Counted from the stretch's first letter, positions 43,805-53,487 are shown. The stretch: 64,000 nucleotides of DNA from Pseudomonadota bacterium (GCA_039818985.1 JBCBSU010000001.1:770367-834366); one strand, 5' to 3'. Numbers and translations are program-made. The notes: generated by a model from the letters alone, not told the origin.

Positions 43805-44179
43805 ATGGAACGAATCCTTTTGGCAGAAGATGAGGATGCGATGCGCGCCTATCTCAAGCGTGCGTTGGAGAAGGCCGATTATCATGTCACCGATGTGGAT
43901 CGCGGCACCGCTGCAGCACCGCTGCTCGAGCAGGAATATTATGATCTGCTGCTCACCGATATCGTGATGCCCGAAATGGACGGGATTGAGCTGGCGCAGC
44001 ATTGCGCCCGGGTTTCGCCCAAGACCAAGGTGATGTTCATCACCGGCTTTGCCGCAGTCAGCCTCAAAGCCGGGCAGGCGGCACCCGATGCACGGGTGCT
44101 GTCCAAGCCGTTTCACCTCAAGGATCTGGTGCTCGAGGTCGACCGGGCGCTGGACAAGATGGACCCCAGTGGACTCTAG
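43805..44179 (+). CDS. cpdR: Response regulator CpdR
   Basis: A 124-residue single receiver domain (no output domain). MERILLAEDEDAMRAYLKRALE, the phospho-acceptor D52 in LLLTDIVMPEMDG and K101 in LSKPFHLKDL are nearly those of Caulobacter CpdR, a ClpXP adaptor that, unphosphorylated, delivers cell-cycle substrates for proteolysis and is controlled by the CckA-ChpT phosphorelay. The ATG at 43805 is used; upstream in-frame ATGs exist. Alone here, as is typical. Confidence 0.93.
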   Translation: MERILLAEDEDAMRAYLKRALEKADYHVTDVDRGTAAAPLLEQEYYDLLLTDIVMPEMDGIELAQHCARVSPKTKVMFITGFAAVSLKAGQAAPDARVLSKPFHLKDLVLEVDRALDKMDPSGL

Positions 44180-44287
44180 CGTCCGCGCTTTGACAGCAAG
44201 CGGTCCACACAACTAAAAAGGCGCTTGCCAAGCATGCAGGCGCTGGCTAGAGACGCAGCCCGGCCCGACGGCCGTGATGATTCATGT

Positions 44288-44362
44288 GGGCGTATAGCTC
44301 AGTGGTAGAGCACTGTGTTGACATCGCAGGGGTCGGAAGTTCAACTCTTCCTACGCCCACCA
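44288..44362 (+). tRNA. tRNA-Val (anticodon GAC)
   Basis: A 75-nt cloverleaf: acceptor GGGCGTA/TACGCCC, D-arm GCTC...GAGC, anticodon stem CTGTG/CGCAG around TTGACAT (GAC), T loop GTTCAACTC, encoded CCA. Confidence 0.95.
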
Positions 44363-44403
44363 TCATCCCCCTCCAGATAGACCGGTCCTTTGGCGAACGG
44401 GGG

Positions 44404-45999
44404 CTAGGCTTTAGCGAGCGAGCCTGGCGCTTTGCGTTCAACCGCCATGCGTTTGCGTGTGGCTATTGCTCCGCCGCGTGAACTGACGCGGTCGAGCGTC
44501 TTGAACTCTGTGGTCCATAGGTCGGCGGTGACATCGCAGATCACATAGCCGCGCTGCGCATTGTGCCATTTCAGACATTCATTCTCAGCCTGTATTGCTT
44601 TTGTGTCTCCACGCTGGTCTTCGCCGTCTCCACCTGACGTGATCGAGGTGGCGACGAATTCGGTCGCGAGCGGTTTTGGTTCCGGTCGCTGACCATTCAT
44701 GTGCAACTCACCGGCATAATTCTGATGCTCGTCTCCGGTGAGGACAACGACGCTGTCGAGGTTCAGATCGCGCAGCTGCCCCAACAGCCTTTTACGCGGG
44801 GTGCGATAGCCTGCCCAGCTGTCGAGATTCTCGGTAAGGTCAGGGCCCGGTGACCGGTCAAGGTCCATCATCATGACTTGCTGGGCCAGAACCTGCCATT
44901 TGCTTTTCGACGTACCCAGTTTCTCGAACAGCCAGCGCTCCTGCTGCTGTCCCAGCATATCGGCGCCCTCATTCCAGGTGTCGTCGCAGACCATGCCCCA
45001 TCGGTCGTTACATGGCTGGTTGGTGCGATATTGCCTTGTGTCGAGAATATTGAAGTCAATCAGATTGCCGAAACGGGCCTGGCGATAGAGCTGCATCCAG
45101 GCGCCGATGGGCAACGCTGACGCGCGCAAAGGCATATGTTCATAATAGGCCTGCATTGCCATCTGGCGACGCAGTTTGAAAATGGTGTGCGGTGTCGTGT
45201 CCTGATCGACATCGCTGGCCCAGTTATTGTCGATCTCATGATCATCCCATGTGACAAACCAGGGTGCGGCGGCATGTGCCGCCTGCAGGTCGACATCCAT
45301 CTTGTACTGCGCATAACGGCGGCGATAATCGTCGATTGAATATATCTCGGCCCCAAAATGCTGGCGTACTGTCTCTACCGGGCCTTCGCGATAGTTGCGG
45401 AAACGGCTGCCGCGCCCTTCATAGATATAGTCGCCATAGCAGAAGACGAAATCGGCCTCCTCACGGGCGAGATAGCGGTGCGCGGTGTAATAGCCCTGCT
45501 CGTAATTCTGGCAGCCTGCGACGGCGAAGCGGAGGTGGTCGACTGGCTGTCCGATAGCAGGGGTCGTCTTGCTGTGACCGATGGCGCTACGCTCGCGTCC
45601 GGCGATAAAGCGATACCAATAGGGCCGATTGGGCTGGAGCCCGGTGACTTCGACATGGACCGCATGGCCAAGTTCGGGTCTGGCGACAGCAGTGCCCCTT
45701 GCGACCACGCCCTGCATCCGCTCATCGCTGGCGACTTCCCACTCCACTTCGACCGGGGCAGCGGGCATGCCATAGCCGATGGCAAGCGGCTCGGGCGCGA
45801 GCCGGGTCCAGATCACGAATCCATCGGCTTCAGGTTCGCCCGAAGCGATCCCCAACTGGAACGGATAGGAGAGAAAGGTAGGCGATGCGATGGCACGCGT
45901 TCCCGTGACCAGCGCCAGTCCGGCAATGGCTGTGCTGCCAAATGTCATCAGCGCGTGGCGGCGGCTCAATTCCAGCCGTTTGTTGCGATCATCTGTCAC
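44404..45999 (-). CDS. phoD: Alkaline phosphatase D family protein (PhoD)
   Basis: A 531-residue secreted phosphodiesterase/phosphatase. It begins with a twin-arginine signal (SRRHALMTFGSTAIAG) from a GTG start. The catalytic region has FAVAGCQNYEQGYYTAHRYLAREEADFVFCYGDYIYEG, WDDHEIDNNW and VLTGDEHQNYAG, binding iron and calcium in the family. It liberates phosphate from phosphoesters outside the cytoplasm and is usually induced by low phosphate through PhoB; no Pho box was identified. It is convergent with tRNA-Val. Confidence 0.94.
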   Translation of the reverse strand: MTDDRNKRLELSRRHALMTFGSTAIAGLALVTGTRAIASPTFLSYPFQLGIASGEPEADGFVIWTRLAPEPLAIGYGMPAAPVEVEWEVASDERMQGVVARGTAVARPELGHAVHVEVTGLQPNRPYWYRFIAGRERSAIGHSKTTPAIGQPVDHLRFAVAGCQNYEQGYYTAHRYLAREEADFVFCYGDYIYEGRGSRFRNYREGPVETVRQHFGAEIYSIDDYRRRYAQYKMDVDLQAAHAAAPWFVTWDDHEIDNNWASDVDQDTTPHTIFKLRRQMAMQAYYEHMPLRASALPIGAWMQLYRQARFGNLIDFNILDTRQYRTNQPCNDRWGMVCDDTWNEGADMLGQQQERWLFEKLGTSKSKWQVLAQQVMMMDLDRSPGPDLTENLDSWAGYRTPRKRLLGQLRDLNLDSVVVLTGDEHQNYAGELHMNGQRPEPKPLATEFVATSITSGGDGEDQRGDTKAIQAENECLKWHNAQRGYVICDVTADLWTTEFKTLDRVSSRGGAIATRKRMAVERKAPGSLAKA

Positions 46000-46205
46000 C
46001 GTAATGGAACCCCTTTGTTCATGCCGATGGCGTTACGCGCGCTATGTTGCAGCCATATTGCGCTACCGGAGTCGGATGACGGCTTCACGGGGTGAAAGCA
46101 AGGGCGGACATTCACCACACAGCCTGACGCTACGGCTTGCTGCCTGCCTCTGCCCGGCCACAAAAAGCCGTGGCCAAGGGCGCAAAACTGCGCTTAAACG
46201 GCGTC

Positions 46206-46979
46206 ATGCAACTGTCCGATCTTCTCCAGACTGTCCGCGTCAGCGACAGCGCCGCGACCCTGACCGTACCGTCGAGCTGGATGCAGGGCCGCACCAGCTA
46301 TGGCGGCCTGTCCGCTGCACTGGGCCATCATGTCGCGCGCCAGGTCCTTCCCGATGCACCGCCGCTACGCTCGGCCCAGATCGCCTTTGTCGGCCCGATT
46401 GCCGGCGAATGCACCATCAGCGTGGAACTGCTGCGCCGGGGCAAGAACACCGCCTTTGTCAGCGCCCGCACCACATCGGATGCGGGCGTCGGTATGATGA
46501 CCAGTTTCATCTTCATGAATCCGCGCGCCAGCCATGTCGTATATCACGGGCTGGATCGCAGCGAGGTGCCGCCGATTCCTGCAGCGGACGAGCTTCGCAA
46601 TGGCCCGGAAGAGTTTTTCACCTATCATTTCGACTATCCCGACAAGCGGCTCGACCTCAGCAAGCGCAGCAGCCGACTTGAGGCATGGCACCGGCTGCGC
46701 GATGACGCTGATCATGACGTGATGACCGAATTGCTGTGCATTGGTGACGCGCTGCCGCCTTCGGCCATGGGACTGATGACCGAGTCCGGTCCGGTCAGCT
46801 CGATGAACTGGCAGGTCAACCTGCTCACCGACACACCCGAGACCGAAGATGGCTGGTGGCTGTTGACCTCTGAGACGCATCACGCGCAAAATGGTGCCAG
46901 CAGCCAATATATGACAGTGCGCAACAGCCGCCTCGAACCGGTCATGACCGGCATGCAGTCGGTAGCACTGTTCGTTTAG
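46206..46979 (+). CDS. Acyl-CoA thioesterase (TesB-like double hotdog)
   Basis: A 257-residue protein with two hotdog halves, as in acyl-CoA thioesterase II. MQGRTSYGGLSAALGHH is the typical N-terminal substrate-side block and the second half has WQVNLLTD... EDGWWLLTSETHHAQNGASSQ. It would hydrolyse medium/long acyl-CoA. The ATG at 46206 begins the homology. The following gene is a flavin nitronate monooxygenase type and they may share a promoter, but 41 bases separate them. Confidence 0.85.
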   Translation: MQLSDLLQTVRVSDSAATLTVPSSWMQGRTSYGGLSAALGHHVARQVLPDAPPLRSAQIAFVGPIAGECTISVELLRRGKNTAFVSARTTSDAGVGMMTSFIFMNPRASHVVYHGLDRSEVPPIPAADELRNGPEEFFTYHFDYPDKRLDLSKRSSRLEAWHRLRDDADHDVMTELLCIGDALPPSAMGLMTESGPVSSMNWQVNLLTDTPETEDGWWLLTSETHHAQNGASSQYMTVRNSRLEPVMTGMQSVALFV

Positions 46980-47020
46980 CGCAGAGTCGGAAAAGACAGG
47001 ACATAAGGGAGGAGCCCATC

Positions 47021-48001
47021 ATGAAAACCCGCATTACCGAGATGTTCGGCATCAAGAACCCAATCATCCAGGGCGGCATGCACTATGTCGGTTTCGCTGA
47101 AATGGCGGCAGCGGTCTCCAATGCCGGGGGGCTGGGGATCATCACCGGGCTGACGCAGAAGTCCGCCGCCGATCTCGCCAACGAGATCGCCAAATGCAAG
47201 GACATGACCGACAAGCCGTTTGGCGTGAACCTGACCTTCCTGCCGGTGGTCAATGCGCCGGACTATGAAGGCATGGTGCGAGCAATTATCGAGGGCGGGG
47301 TCAAGGTGGTCGAGACCGCCGGCAACAACCCGCAACAGGTGCTGCCGCCGCTGCAGGGCGCGGGCATCAAAGTGATCCACAAATGCACCAGTGTGCGCCA
47401 TGCACTAAAGGCACAGTCTATCGGCTGTGACGCGGTCAGCGTTGATGGCTTTGAGTGCGGCGGTCATCCGGGCGAGGATGACGTGCCGAACATGATCCTG
47501 CTGCCGCGTGCTGCTGATGAGCTGGAAATTCCATTCGTCTCCTCGGGCGGGCAGGCCGATGGCCGCTCGCTGGTGGCCTCGCTCGCAATGGGGGCCGATG
47601 GCATGAACATGGGCACCCGCTTCATCGCCACCAAGGAAGCCCCTGTGCATGACAATGTGAAACAGGCGATCGTTGCCGCATCCGAGCTCGATACCCGCCT
47701 CGTCATGCGACCGCTGCGGAACACCGAACGCGTGCTCAACAACGCTGCGGTCGAACAGCTTCTGGAGATCGAGAAGGAGAAGGGCGCCGACCTGCAATTC
47801 ACCGATATCATCGAGCAGGTGGCGGGCGTTTATCCCTCGATCATGATGGAAGGCGAGATGGACAAGGGTGCCTGGTCGTGCGGCATGGTCGCCGGGCTGA
47901 TCAACGATATCCCGACCTGTCAGGAGCTAATCGACCGGATCATGGCCGAGGCCGAAGAGATCATCAATCAGCGTCTGGGTGGATTCCTCAAGGCAGCGTA
48001 A
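47021..48001 (+). CDS. Nitronate monooxygenase / 2-nitropropane dioxygenase family flavoprotein
   Basis: A 326-residue FMN TIM-barrel protein. PIIQGGMHYVGFAEMAAAVSNAGGLGII opens it, GVNLTFLPV and KVIHKCTSVRHALKAQ follow, then DGFECGGHPGEDD and GADGMNMGTRFIATKEAP bind the flavin phosphate. It may oxidise nitronates (class I) or reduce CoA-linked substrates. GGGAGGAG precedes the ATG. The family is common beside fatty-acid genes in alphaproteobacteria. Confidence 0.92.
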   Translation: MKTRITEMFGIKNPIIQGGMHYVGFAEMAAAVSNAGGLGIITGLTQKSAADLANEIAKCKDMTDKPFGVNLTFLPVVNAPDYEGMVRAIIEGGVKVVETAGNNPQQVLPPLQGAGIKVIHKCTSVRHALKAQSIGCDAVSVDGFECGGHPGEDDVPNMILLPRAADELEIPFVSSGGQADGRSLVASLAMGADGMNMGTRFIATKEAPVHDNVKQAIVAASELDTRLVMRPLRNTERVLNNAAVEQLLEIEKEKGADLQFTDIIEQVAGVYPSIMMEGEMDKGAWSCGMVAGLINDIPTCQELIDRIMAEAEEIINQRLGGFLKAA

Positions 48002-48139
48002 GGTCAAGCTGCATCATCCAGCCCATTATGGTGTTCCGCCAGGCTTATTGCATGGCGGGTACCATGGGCGTGGTGATGATTATTGTCAGCGTTTTCAAAA
48101 AAGTTCTTACTTTCACCGCTAGCTGCCAAAAGATCGCGT

Positions 48140-48811
48140 TCATTTGGTCTTGCCCGGTGCTAGAATTCTGTCGGCCAGCCACCATGCTAGGGCTGCCCCG
48201 ACGAACTGGATCAGGACAAACGGAATCGCATCTGTGGCGGAAATTCCGGTAAAGGTGTCGGTGAAAATTCTGGCGATGGTGACAGCCGGGTTTGCAAAAG
48301 ACGTGCTGGCCGTAAACCAGCAAGCGGCGGTTATAACAAGGGCCACGGCTGCCGGAACTGCGGCAGGTCGTGCCCGCAATGTCATCAGGATTGTGAATAT
48401 CAAAGCAAAGGTTGCGACCGCCTCCGAGAAAATAAGCGGAACCCCTGAGCGATCTTCGATGGAGACTTGGATGATTGCTTGATCGAACATTGCGTGGGCA
48501 GTCAAAGTGCCGATTATGCCGCCAATAATCTGTGCAACAATGAACAGGCCTGCCATTTTCCATGGAAGGTCGCCCCGCAATGCGAAAACGGTGCTGACAG
48601 CTGGATTGAGATGCGCGCCGGAAACAGGACCAAGCGTGGTTATAAGCACGTAGAGCATGGCTCCGATGGCGATGACGTTGGCAAGCAAAGCCAATGCGAT
48701 GTTTCCCGAGGACAGCGTTTCCGCCATTATTCCCGAACCGACAATCGTAGCGAGAAGCAGCCCCGTACCCAGAGCTTCGGCGATGATTTTCTGGGAGCTG
48801 TTATAATCCAT
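48140..48811 (-). CDS. Aquaporin / glycerol-facilitator family (MIP) channel
   Basis: A 223-residue channel with six membrane helices and two re-entrant loops carrying HLNPAVS and FANPAVT, the two Asn-Pro-Ala boxes. It resembles the AqpS-like group that in rhizobia carries arsenite or methylarsenite, by recollection of the PVSGAHLNPAVS and TASTSFANPAVTIARIFTDTF blocks, but no ars gene is adjacent. Water or small neutral solute is therefore the safe call. It lies alone, convergent with the preceding oxygenase. Confidence 0.9.
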   Translation of the reverse strand: MDYNSSQKIIAEALGTGLLLATIVGSGIMAETLSSGNIALALLANVIAIGAMLYVLITTLGPVSGAHLNPAVSTVFALRGDLPWKMAGLFIVAQIIGGIIGTLTAHAMFDQAIIQVSIEDRSGVPLIFSEAVATFALIFTILMTLRARPAAVPAAVALVITAACWFTASTSFANPAVTIARIFTDTFTGISATDAIPFVLIQFVGAALAWWLADRILAPGKTK

Positions 48812-49090
48812 TTGAGATGCGGCTTCGTCGGTCTGGTTGTTGCTGTCTATACTATCAGAAAACCGGATCTGTCACCTTCCTTTGCAGTCTCGATCTGGGA
48901 AGATGGCATTGCGGCAGATGGTGCTCCGGCAAATATCACGGCTAGTTGGTATGACGCCTTCATTCTGTTGTTTTTGCCCAAGCGCGAACTCTGGGATGAA
49001 AATTCTCTGATGGGGCCAGCCGCTTTCTTGGCCAAGCCGCAACGCACCATCATAGTCCATGGGATTATTGGAGTCTGACGGTAAACCTAT

Positions 49091-50005
49091 TCAGTCACGC
49101 AGCTGAAAAGCAAACACATCCGGGCGCGCATAGTGACCAGCAACATCCATATCGAACTGGCCACGCGTACGATCATTCAGATCGACCTCAGTGGTGAGAA
49201 TGGTCTCCGCGCCAAATACAGGCCCGGCCAATACTTCACCCATGGGGGAGATGATGCAGGACCCACCGGAGATCAGCACGGTTTCCGGCGTGTTGCCCTG
49301 AATGGTGTCAAATTGCTCTGTGCTGAGCGATATATTGCCACGCTCCAGATATTGGCAGGCAGAAAGAACGAAGCTGCGGCTTTCCAGCGCGATCATCTGC
49401 ATGCTGGGCAGCCAGACTGGTCGGTCATCAACGGTCGAGACACAATAGAAATCCGGGTTGTGCGCATAGTAATGGTTGCGCAGCAACGGCATATAATTTT
49501 CCCAGCAGATCGCGCTGACCAGCCGCCCGGCGCTGCTGTCCATTACCGGAAGGTCATTCGCGTCACCCATGCCCCAGATCAGCCGCTCCATCGCCGTCGG
49601 CATCAGCTTGCGATGGACACCGAGCAGGCTGCCGTCTTTCTCAAAACCGAAGGTCGAGCAATAGAGCGTGCCGCCGCGCTTCTCGATCACCCCGGTGATG
49701 CAGGCCACGTCATTGGCGGCCACGGCCTCGGACAGCGCCTGAAACCGCTCGCTGCCCAGTTCCACCGCATTGTCGACATAGAGCCGGAACAGCTCCCGCC
49801 CGGCGGCATCGCGCGACCCGACCCGGGCGCCGAAATCGACGCCCTTGGGATAGCCGCCGATAAAGGCCTCAGGGAAGACCGCCAATTCGCTGCCCACCAC
49901 TTTGGCCTGTGACAGCCAGTCACCGAATTTTGCGATGGTGGTATCGGTATCGAACGAGTCGCTGCCCGCCTGGACAATAGAGACGGTGCGGGTCTGGTCG
50001 GTCAA
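49091..50005 (-). CDS. Nitrilase / carbon-nitrogen hydrolase
   Basis: A 304-residue nitrilase-superfamily enzyme with the E46-K133-C167 triad (FPEAFIGGYPKG, HRKLMPT, SAICWENYMPLLR). The GxYP and CWEN contexts fit aliphatic or aryl nitrilases converting a nitrile to acid and ammonia. It begins at a TTG, with a weak ribosome site. A TspO-like membrane protein gene lies 10 bases upstream on the same strand and they may be co-transcribed. Confidence 0.9.
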   Translation of the reverse strand: MTDQTRTVSIVQAGSDSFDTDTTIAKFGDWLSQAKVVGSELAVFPEAFIGGYPKGVDFGARVGSRDAAGRELFRLYVDNAVELGSERFQALSEAVAANDVACITGVIEKRGGTLYCSTFGFEKDGSLLGVHRKLMPTAMERLIWGMGDANDLPVMDSSAGRLVSAICWENYMPLLRNHYYAHNPDFYCVSTVDDRPVWLPSMQMIALESRSFVLSACQYLERGNISLSTEQFDTIQGNTPETVLISGGSCIISPMGEVLAGPVFGAETILTTEVDLNDRTRGQFDMDVAGHYARPDVFAFQLRD

Positions 50006-50015
50006 TAGCCTGTCC

Positions 50016-50801
50016 TCAGGCCGGCTGGATTGCGGCTCTGCGGCTGGTGTAGGCGCTGATCGCGATCAGGGCAAACAGGGTGAAGGCGATAACCGCCAAT
50101 ATGTCCTCCTCGCGCGCGACATTGACCAGCGCTACCGCGAGCAGACCCCAGCACACAGCGCCGGCATAGACCCATGAGCGCGAAAAACGCGTCGCAAATA
50201 CCGCCAGCACCGCCCATATGCCGAGGATCACCAGCGCCAGCGTCATCGCCGACTGCATCCAGATATTGGGCTGCTCGAAATTGATCGCGACCGACAGACC
50301 CGCCGGCGAGGCGACTGTCAGCCAGCCCGCCAGTCCATAGACCGGAGCCAGCGCCCATTGCCGGGCTCTCGACAGCGCAGCAGCCGAGCGCAGATGGTAG
50401 ATGGCGAAGAGCAACGGCAGTAATATCAGCTCAAGCAGGATGAAACTGAGCCAGCCTGGCCCCAGTGCCGGGGTGAGGATCGCCCAGACCAGATTGGCCC
50501 AATAGGAGGCGGTGACATACCAACCGATCCGCTGCAGCATCGGGTCGGCAAGATTGCGGGACAGGCCGTGATAGACGGCAAAGGCGATGGAGCCGAAATA
50601 GAGCGGCAGCCAGATGACAAAGGCATAACCCGCCGGGATAAGCACCGTATCGCTGGCGCGAGACCGGCTGGTGATGGTTTCGCCCAGGCCTGCCAGCTCG
50701 GGGAAAAAGGCAAACAGCATCTGCCCGACCGCGCCGATGATTAGCAGCGATGCGCGCAAATAGTCCTGCCATATGGGTGCGGCGGGGGCCGGATGGGTCA
50801 T
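50016..50801 (-). CDS. Tryptophan-rich (TspO-like) membrane protein
   Basis: A 261-residue protein with about seven membrane helices and a high tryptophan content (GYAFVIWLPLYFGSIAF, SYWANLVWAIL). It resembles the tryptophan-rich sensory/TspO-related group (porphyrin or lipid binding). I prefer the ATG at 50801 since AAAGG lies seven bases upstream, over one at 50816. It precedes the nitrilase gene by 10 bases. Function not established. Confidence 0.7.
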   Translation of the reverse strand: MTHPAPAAPIWQDYLRASLLIIGAVGQMLFAFFPELAGLGETITSRSRASDTVLIPAGYAFVIWLPLYFGSIAFAVYHGLSRNLADPMLQRIGWYVTASYWANLVWAILTPALGPGWLSFILLELILLPLLFAIYHLRSAAALSRARQWALAPVYGLAGWLTVASPAGLSVAINFEQPNIWMQSAMTLALVILGIWAVLAVFATRFSRSWVYAGAVCWGLLAVALVNVAREEDILAVIAFTLFALIAISAYTSRRAAIQPA

Positions 50802-51019
50802 CGATGCGCCTTTCATGCGTGTGAGTCAGTAATCAGCCAATGATGGCCGACGGCTTTTGTTCCCTGCTGCAACGATTGGGCGCCGCTATATGGCACATGG
50901 TCCAGGCTCAGAACCCATTGGTCCTCACACTATGTTTCGTCAGCTCCGCCTGTGCGGGACCGGCGACATAGACAGTCAAATGACAATAAAGAGGCCCATG
51001 GATTTGATAGGTTCGGCTC

Positions 51020-51418
51020 CTAGACAACAGCAATCGCCTCGATTTCAATCATTAAATCAGGTGCTGCCAGCGAAGTGACACCCACAGCAGTAAAGGCGCT
51101 CTTATGGCCGTTGAACAGAGCCATTATCGGGCCAAATGCCTGCTGGCTTCTCTCCAGCGTAAAATCGACGACAAACATGCGTGCGGATACGATATTCTCC
51201 GGGGTAGCGCCTGCCGCCTCCAGTGCCTTGCCGAGATTGCTCGCAGCAATTGTGGCCTGCTCGGTCAGCGTCGCAGGTGGCGGTGTTCCATCGGGTTGCC
51301 ACGCCACCTGACCGGAGATGAAAATCATCTTGCCCGGGGTTACGGTGGTGATCTGGGAATAGCCCATGGAAGGGGCATCGGGCAGGGTATCCGGGTTGAT
51401 CGCTTCGATCGCTGGCAT
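51020..51418 (-). CDS. RidA family protein
   Basis: A 132-residue trimeric enamine/imine deaminase (YjgF/YER057c/UK114). GYSQITTVTPGKMIFISGQVAWQPDG and the end AAPDLMIEIEAIAVV are typical. The conserved arginine of active RidA is in SARMFVVD rather than the classic xxRxxVxV spot, so it may be one of the RidA paralogue groups. It removes reactive 2-aminoacrylate-like intermediates. It stands alone. Confidence 0.9.
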   Translation of the reverse strand: MPAIEAINPDTLPDAPSMGYSQITTVTPGKMIFISGQVAWQPDGTPPPATLTEQATIAASNLGKALEAAGATPENIVSARMFVVDFTLERSQQAFGPIMALFNGHKSAFTAVGVTSLAAPDLMIEIEAIAVV

Positions 51419-51477
51419 GGAAACTCTCCTATTATAGTTGCAAAATGCAACTTAACAGGAGTGATCAATCGTGTCGA

Positions 51478-52236
51478 CTATTTCCCCTGCCAATTGGGCT
51501 TGCGTTTTTCGGCAAAGGCGCGCGCGCCTTCCTTGCTGTCCTCGCTGGCAAAGACCGGGTTGGTGATCGCCGCCTGCTTGTCCCACATCTCGTCGCTGGT
51601 CCAGTCGGGGCGTTCATTGATGATCCGCTTGGTGGCTTTCAGCGCCAGCGGGCCATTGGCGGCGACGCGCGCGGCCAGCTCCATAGCCGCGTCGATGGCC
51701 GCACCCTCGGTAACGTGGTTGACGAAACCAACCTCATAGGCGCGCCGGGCATCGATGAAGTCGCCGGTCAGCGCCAGCTCCATCGCCATGCGCTTGCCGA
51801 TGATCGAGGGTAGGGTGAGCAGGCCACCGGCGGCGGCGACCAGCGAGCGCTTGACTTCGGGAATGCCGAACTGCGCCTTGGCATTGGCGACGCACAGATC
51901 GCAGGCAATGGCGACCTCCATGCCCCCGGCCAGCGCATAGCCTTCGACCGCGGCGATCAATGGCTTTTCCGGCGGCTGCTGGACGAAGCCGGCAAAGCCA
52001 TAATCCTTCACAAACGGCACTTCGCCCTTGAGGAAGGCCTTGAGATCCATGCCCGAACAGAAGGTACCGCCGGCACCGGTGACGATCCCGGCATTGAGAC
52101 CATTATCGTCATCAAGCCGCTGCATCGCGGCGCGTACGCCTTCGGCTACTGCCTTGTTGACGGCGTTTTTGGCTTCGGGGCGGTTGATGGTGATGACAAG
52201 GACGCCGTCCTGCTCATCGGTAAGCACTTCAGACAT
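51478..52236 (-). CDS. Enoyl-CoA hydratase/isomerase (crotonase) family protein
   Basis: A 252-residue crotonase-like enzyme. INRPEAKNAVNKAV, GTFCSGMDLKAFL and ALAGGMEVAIACDLCVA are the CoA-binding and oxyanion blocks, with FGIPEVKRSLVAAAGG following. I chose the ATG at 52236 with GGAG upstream; the longer open frame behind it runs across a repeat and the next gene. The acyl-CoA dehydrogenases upstream suggest a shared beta-oxidation-like route. Confidence 0.93.
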   Translation of the reverse strand: MSEVLTDEQDGVLVITINRPEAKNAVNKAVAEGVRAAMQRLDDDNGLNAGIVTGAGGTFCSGMDLKAFLKGEVPFVKDYGFAGFVQQPPEKPLIAAVEGYALAGGMEVAIACDLCVANAKAQFGIPEVKRSLVAAAGGLLTLPSIIGKRMAMELALTGDFIDARRAYEVGFVNHVTEGAAIDAAMELAARVAANGPLALKATKRIINERPDWTSDEMWDKQAAITNPVFASEDSKEGARAFAEKRKPNWQGK

Positions 52237-52262
52237 TGGAGGTCTCCTAACTTCTTTTATCT

Positions 52263-52332
52263 CGTCATCCTGAACTCGTTTCAGGATCTCCTCACATAAC
52301 GCACCAGATCCCGAAACAAGTTCGGGATGACG
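52263..52332. repeat. Intergenic palindromic repeat (CGTCATCCTGAAC family)
   Basis: CGTCATCCTGAACTCGTTTC and its near complement ending GGATGACG form an imperfect hairpin with a short core. The copy at 1169-1253 is related but more diverged. Confidence 0.8.
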
Positions 52333-52339
52333 ATGTGTA

Positions 52340-53461
52340 CTAGAACAGCAAATCGGCCAGCTTGGCACGGTGCCAGGCACCGTCGCCATGTTGCGAGGCG
52401 TGCCAGATGGCGGCGCGGCGATAAAGTTGGGCATCGCAATCATGGGTGAAGCCGAAGCCGCCATGGAACTGGATTGCCCGGTCTGCGGCGAAACCATAGA
52501 CCTTGTCGCACGCCGCCTTGGCCATGCGCGTCGCGATCTCGCCCATGCCCTGATCGTTGAAGCAATGCGCCGCCGAATAGACATGGCTGCGCGCCTTTTC
52601 ATAATCGACATAGGCATTGGTGATCGGGTGTTTGAGCGCCTGATACTCGCCAATGGTCTTGCCGAACTGTTTGCGGGTTTTGAGATAATCCAGCGTGTAG
52701 TCGATCACTGCCTGGGTGCCGCCCGCCATTTCCGCCGCTTGCAGCAGCACGGCGGTAAGATGGATATGCTCGAAACTGGTTTTGGTTTTGGCCTCGTCAA
52801 GCAGCGCAGAGGCGGGCAGGGTGATACCATCCAGCTTCAGCGCATAGGTACGGCGGGTTTCGTCGATGATGGTCTCGCGGCGCAGCGCACTGTCGGGCAG
52901 CGCGTCTTGCGGGATGATGACGAGACGCGGCGCGCCATCCAGCGTTACCGAGGCGATGATAAGTTCTGCCTGCGCGGCATAGGGCACCAGCAGCTTCTCG
53001 CCACTGAGCGTGACAGTGTCGCCGCTCTGACTGGCGCTGGCGGTGATATTGTGCAGGTCCCAGTCACCATGCGCTTCATTGAGCGCCAATGTCGCGACTG
53101 CGCCTTCTGCGATCCTGGGCAGATATTCTTCCTGCTGCGCCTCAGTGCCACCTGCAACCAGTGCCTGTGCGGCCAAGCTGGTGTCGGCGAAGGGCGTGGT
53201 CATCAGTCGGCGGCCCATTTGCTCCACAATCGGCACGACCTCGCCCAGTGACAGTCCCACGCCGCCCTGCGCTTCGGGGATGGCGATGGCGAGCCAGCCG
53301 AGCTCGGCAATTTCTTGCCAGACATCGCCGTCATAGCCCTGTGCATCGTCGAGCAGGGTGCGGACTTTTTCGATGGGGGATTTCTCGGCGCAGAAGCTGG
53401 CCGCGACATTCATCAGCTCGATCTGCTCTTCGGAATATCCGATAGACCCTAGATTTTCCAT
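52340..53461 (-). CDS. Acyl-CoA dehydrogenase (first of a pair)
   Basis: A 373-residue FAD enzyme of the acyl-CoA dehydrogenase fold. The N-terminal part is helical (GYSEEQIELMNVAASFCAEKSP), QGGVGLSLGEVVPIVEQMG follows, and the C-terminal half has LKTRKQFGKTIGEYQALKHPITNAYVDYEKARS and QFHGGFGFTHDCDAQLYRRAAIW. The catalytic base expected in the C-terminal domain is not clear, as in several heterodimer partners. The other dehydrogenase gene is the next one upstream, 129 bases away across a repeat. Confidence 0.92.
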   Translation of the reverse strand: MENLGSIGYSEEQIELMNVAASFCAEKSPIEKVRTLLDDAQGYDGDVWQEIAELGWLAIAIPEAQGGVGLSLGEVVPIVEQMGRRLMTTPFADTSLAAQALVAGGTEAQQEEYLPRIAEGAVATLALNEAHGDWDLHNITASASQSGDTVTLSGEKLLVPYAAQAELIIASVTLDGAPRLVIIPQDALPDSALRRETIIDETRRTYALKLDGITLPASALLDEAKTKTSFEHIHLTAVLLQAAEMAGGTQAVIDYTLDYLKTRKQFGKTIGEYQALKHPITNAYVDYEKARSHVYSAAHCFNDQGMGEIATRMAKAACDKVYGFAADRAIQFHGGFGFTHDCDAQLYRRAAIWHASQHGDGAWHRAKLADLLF

Positions 53462-53487
53462 GATATCCTCTGTTCTATTCTTATTGC

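Noticed and set aside
48847-49053. A 68-codon minus-strand frame upstream of the aquaporin
   Set aside because: No ribosome site, no domain, and it overlaps the uncertain plus-strand stretch; not supportable as a gene.
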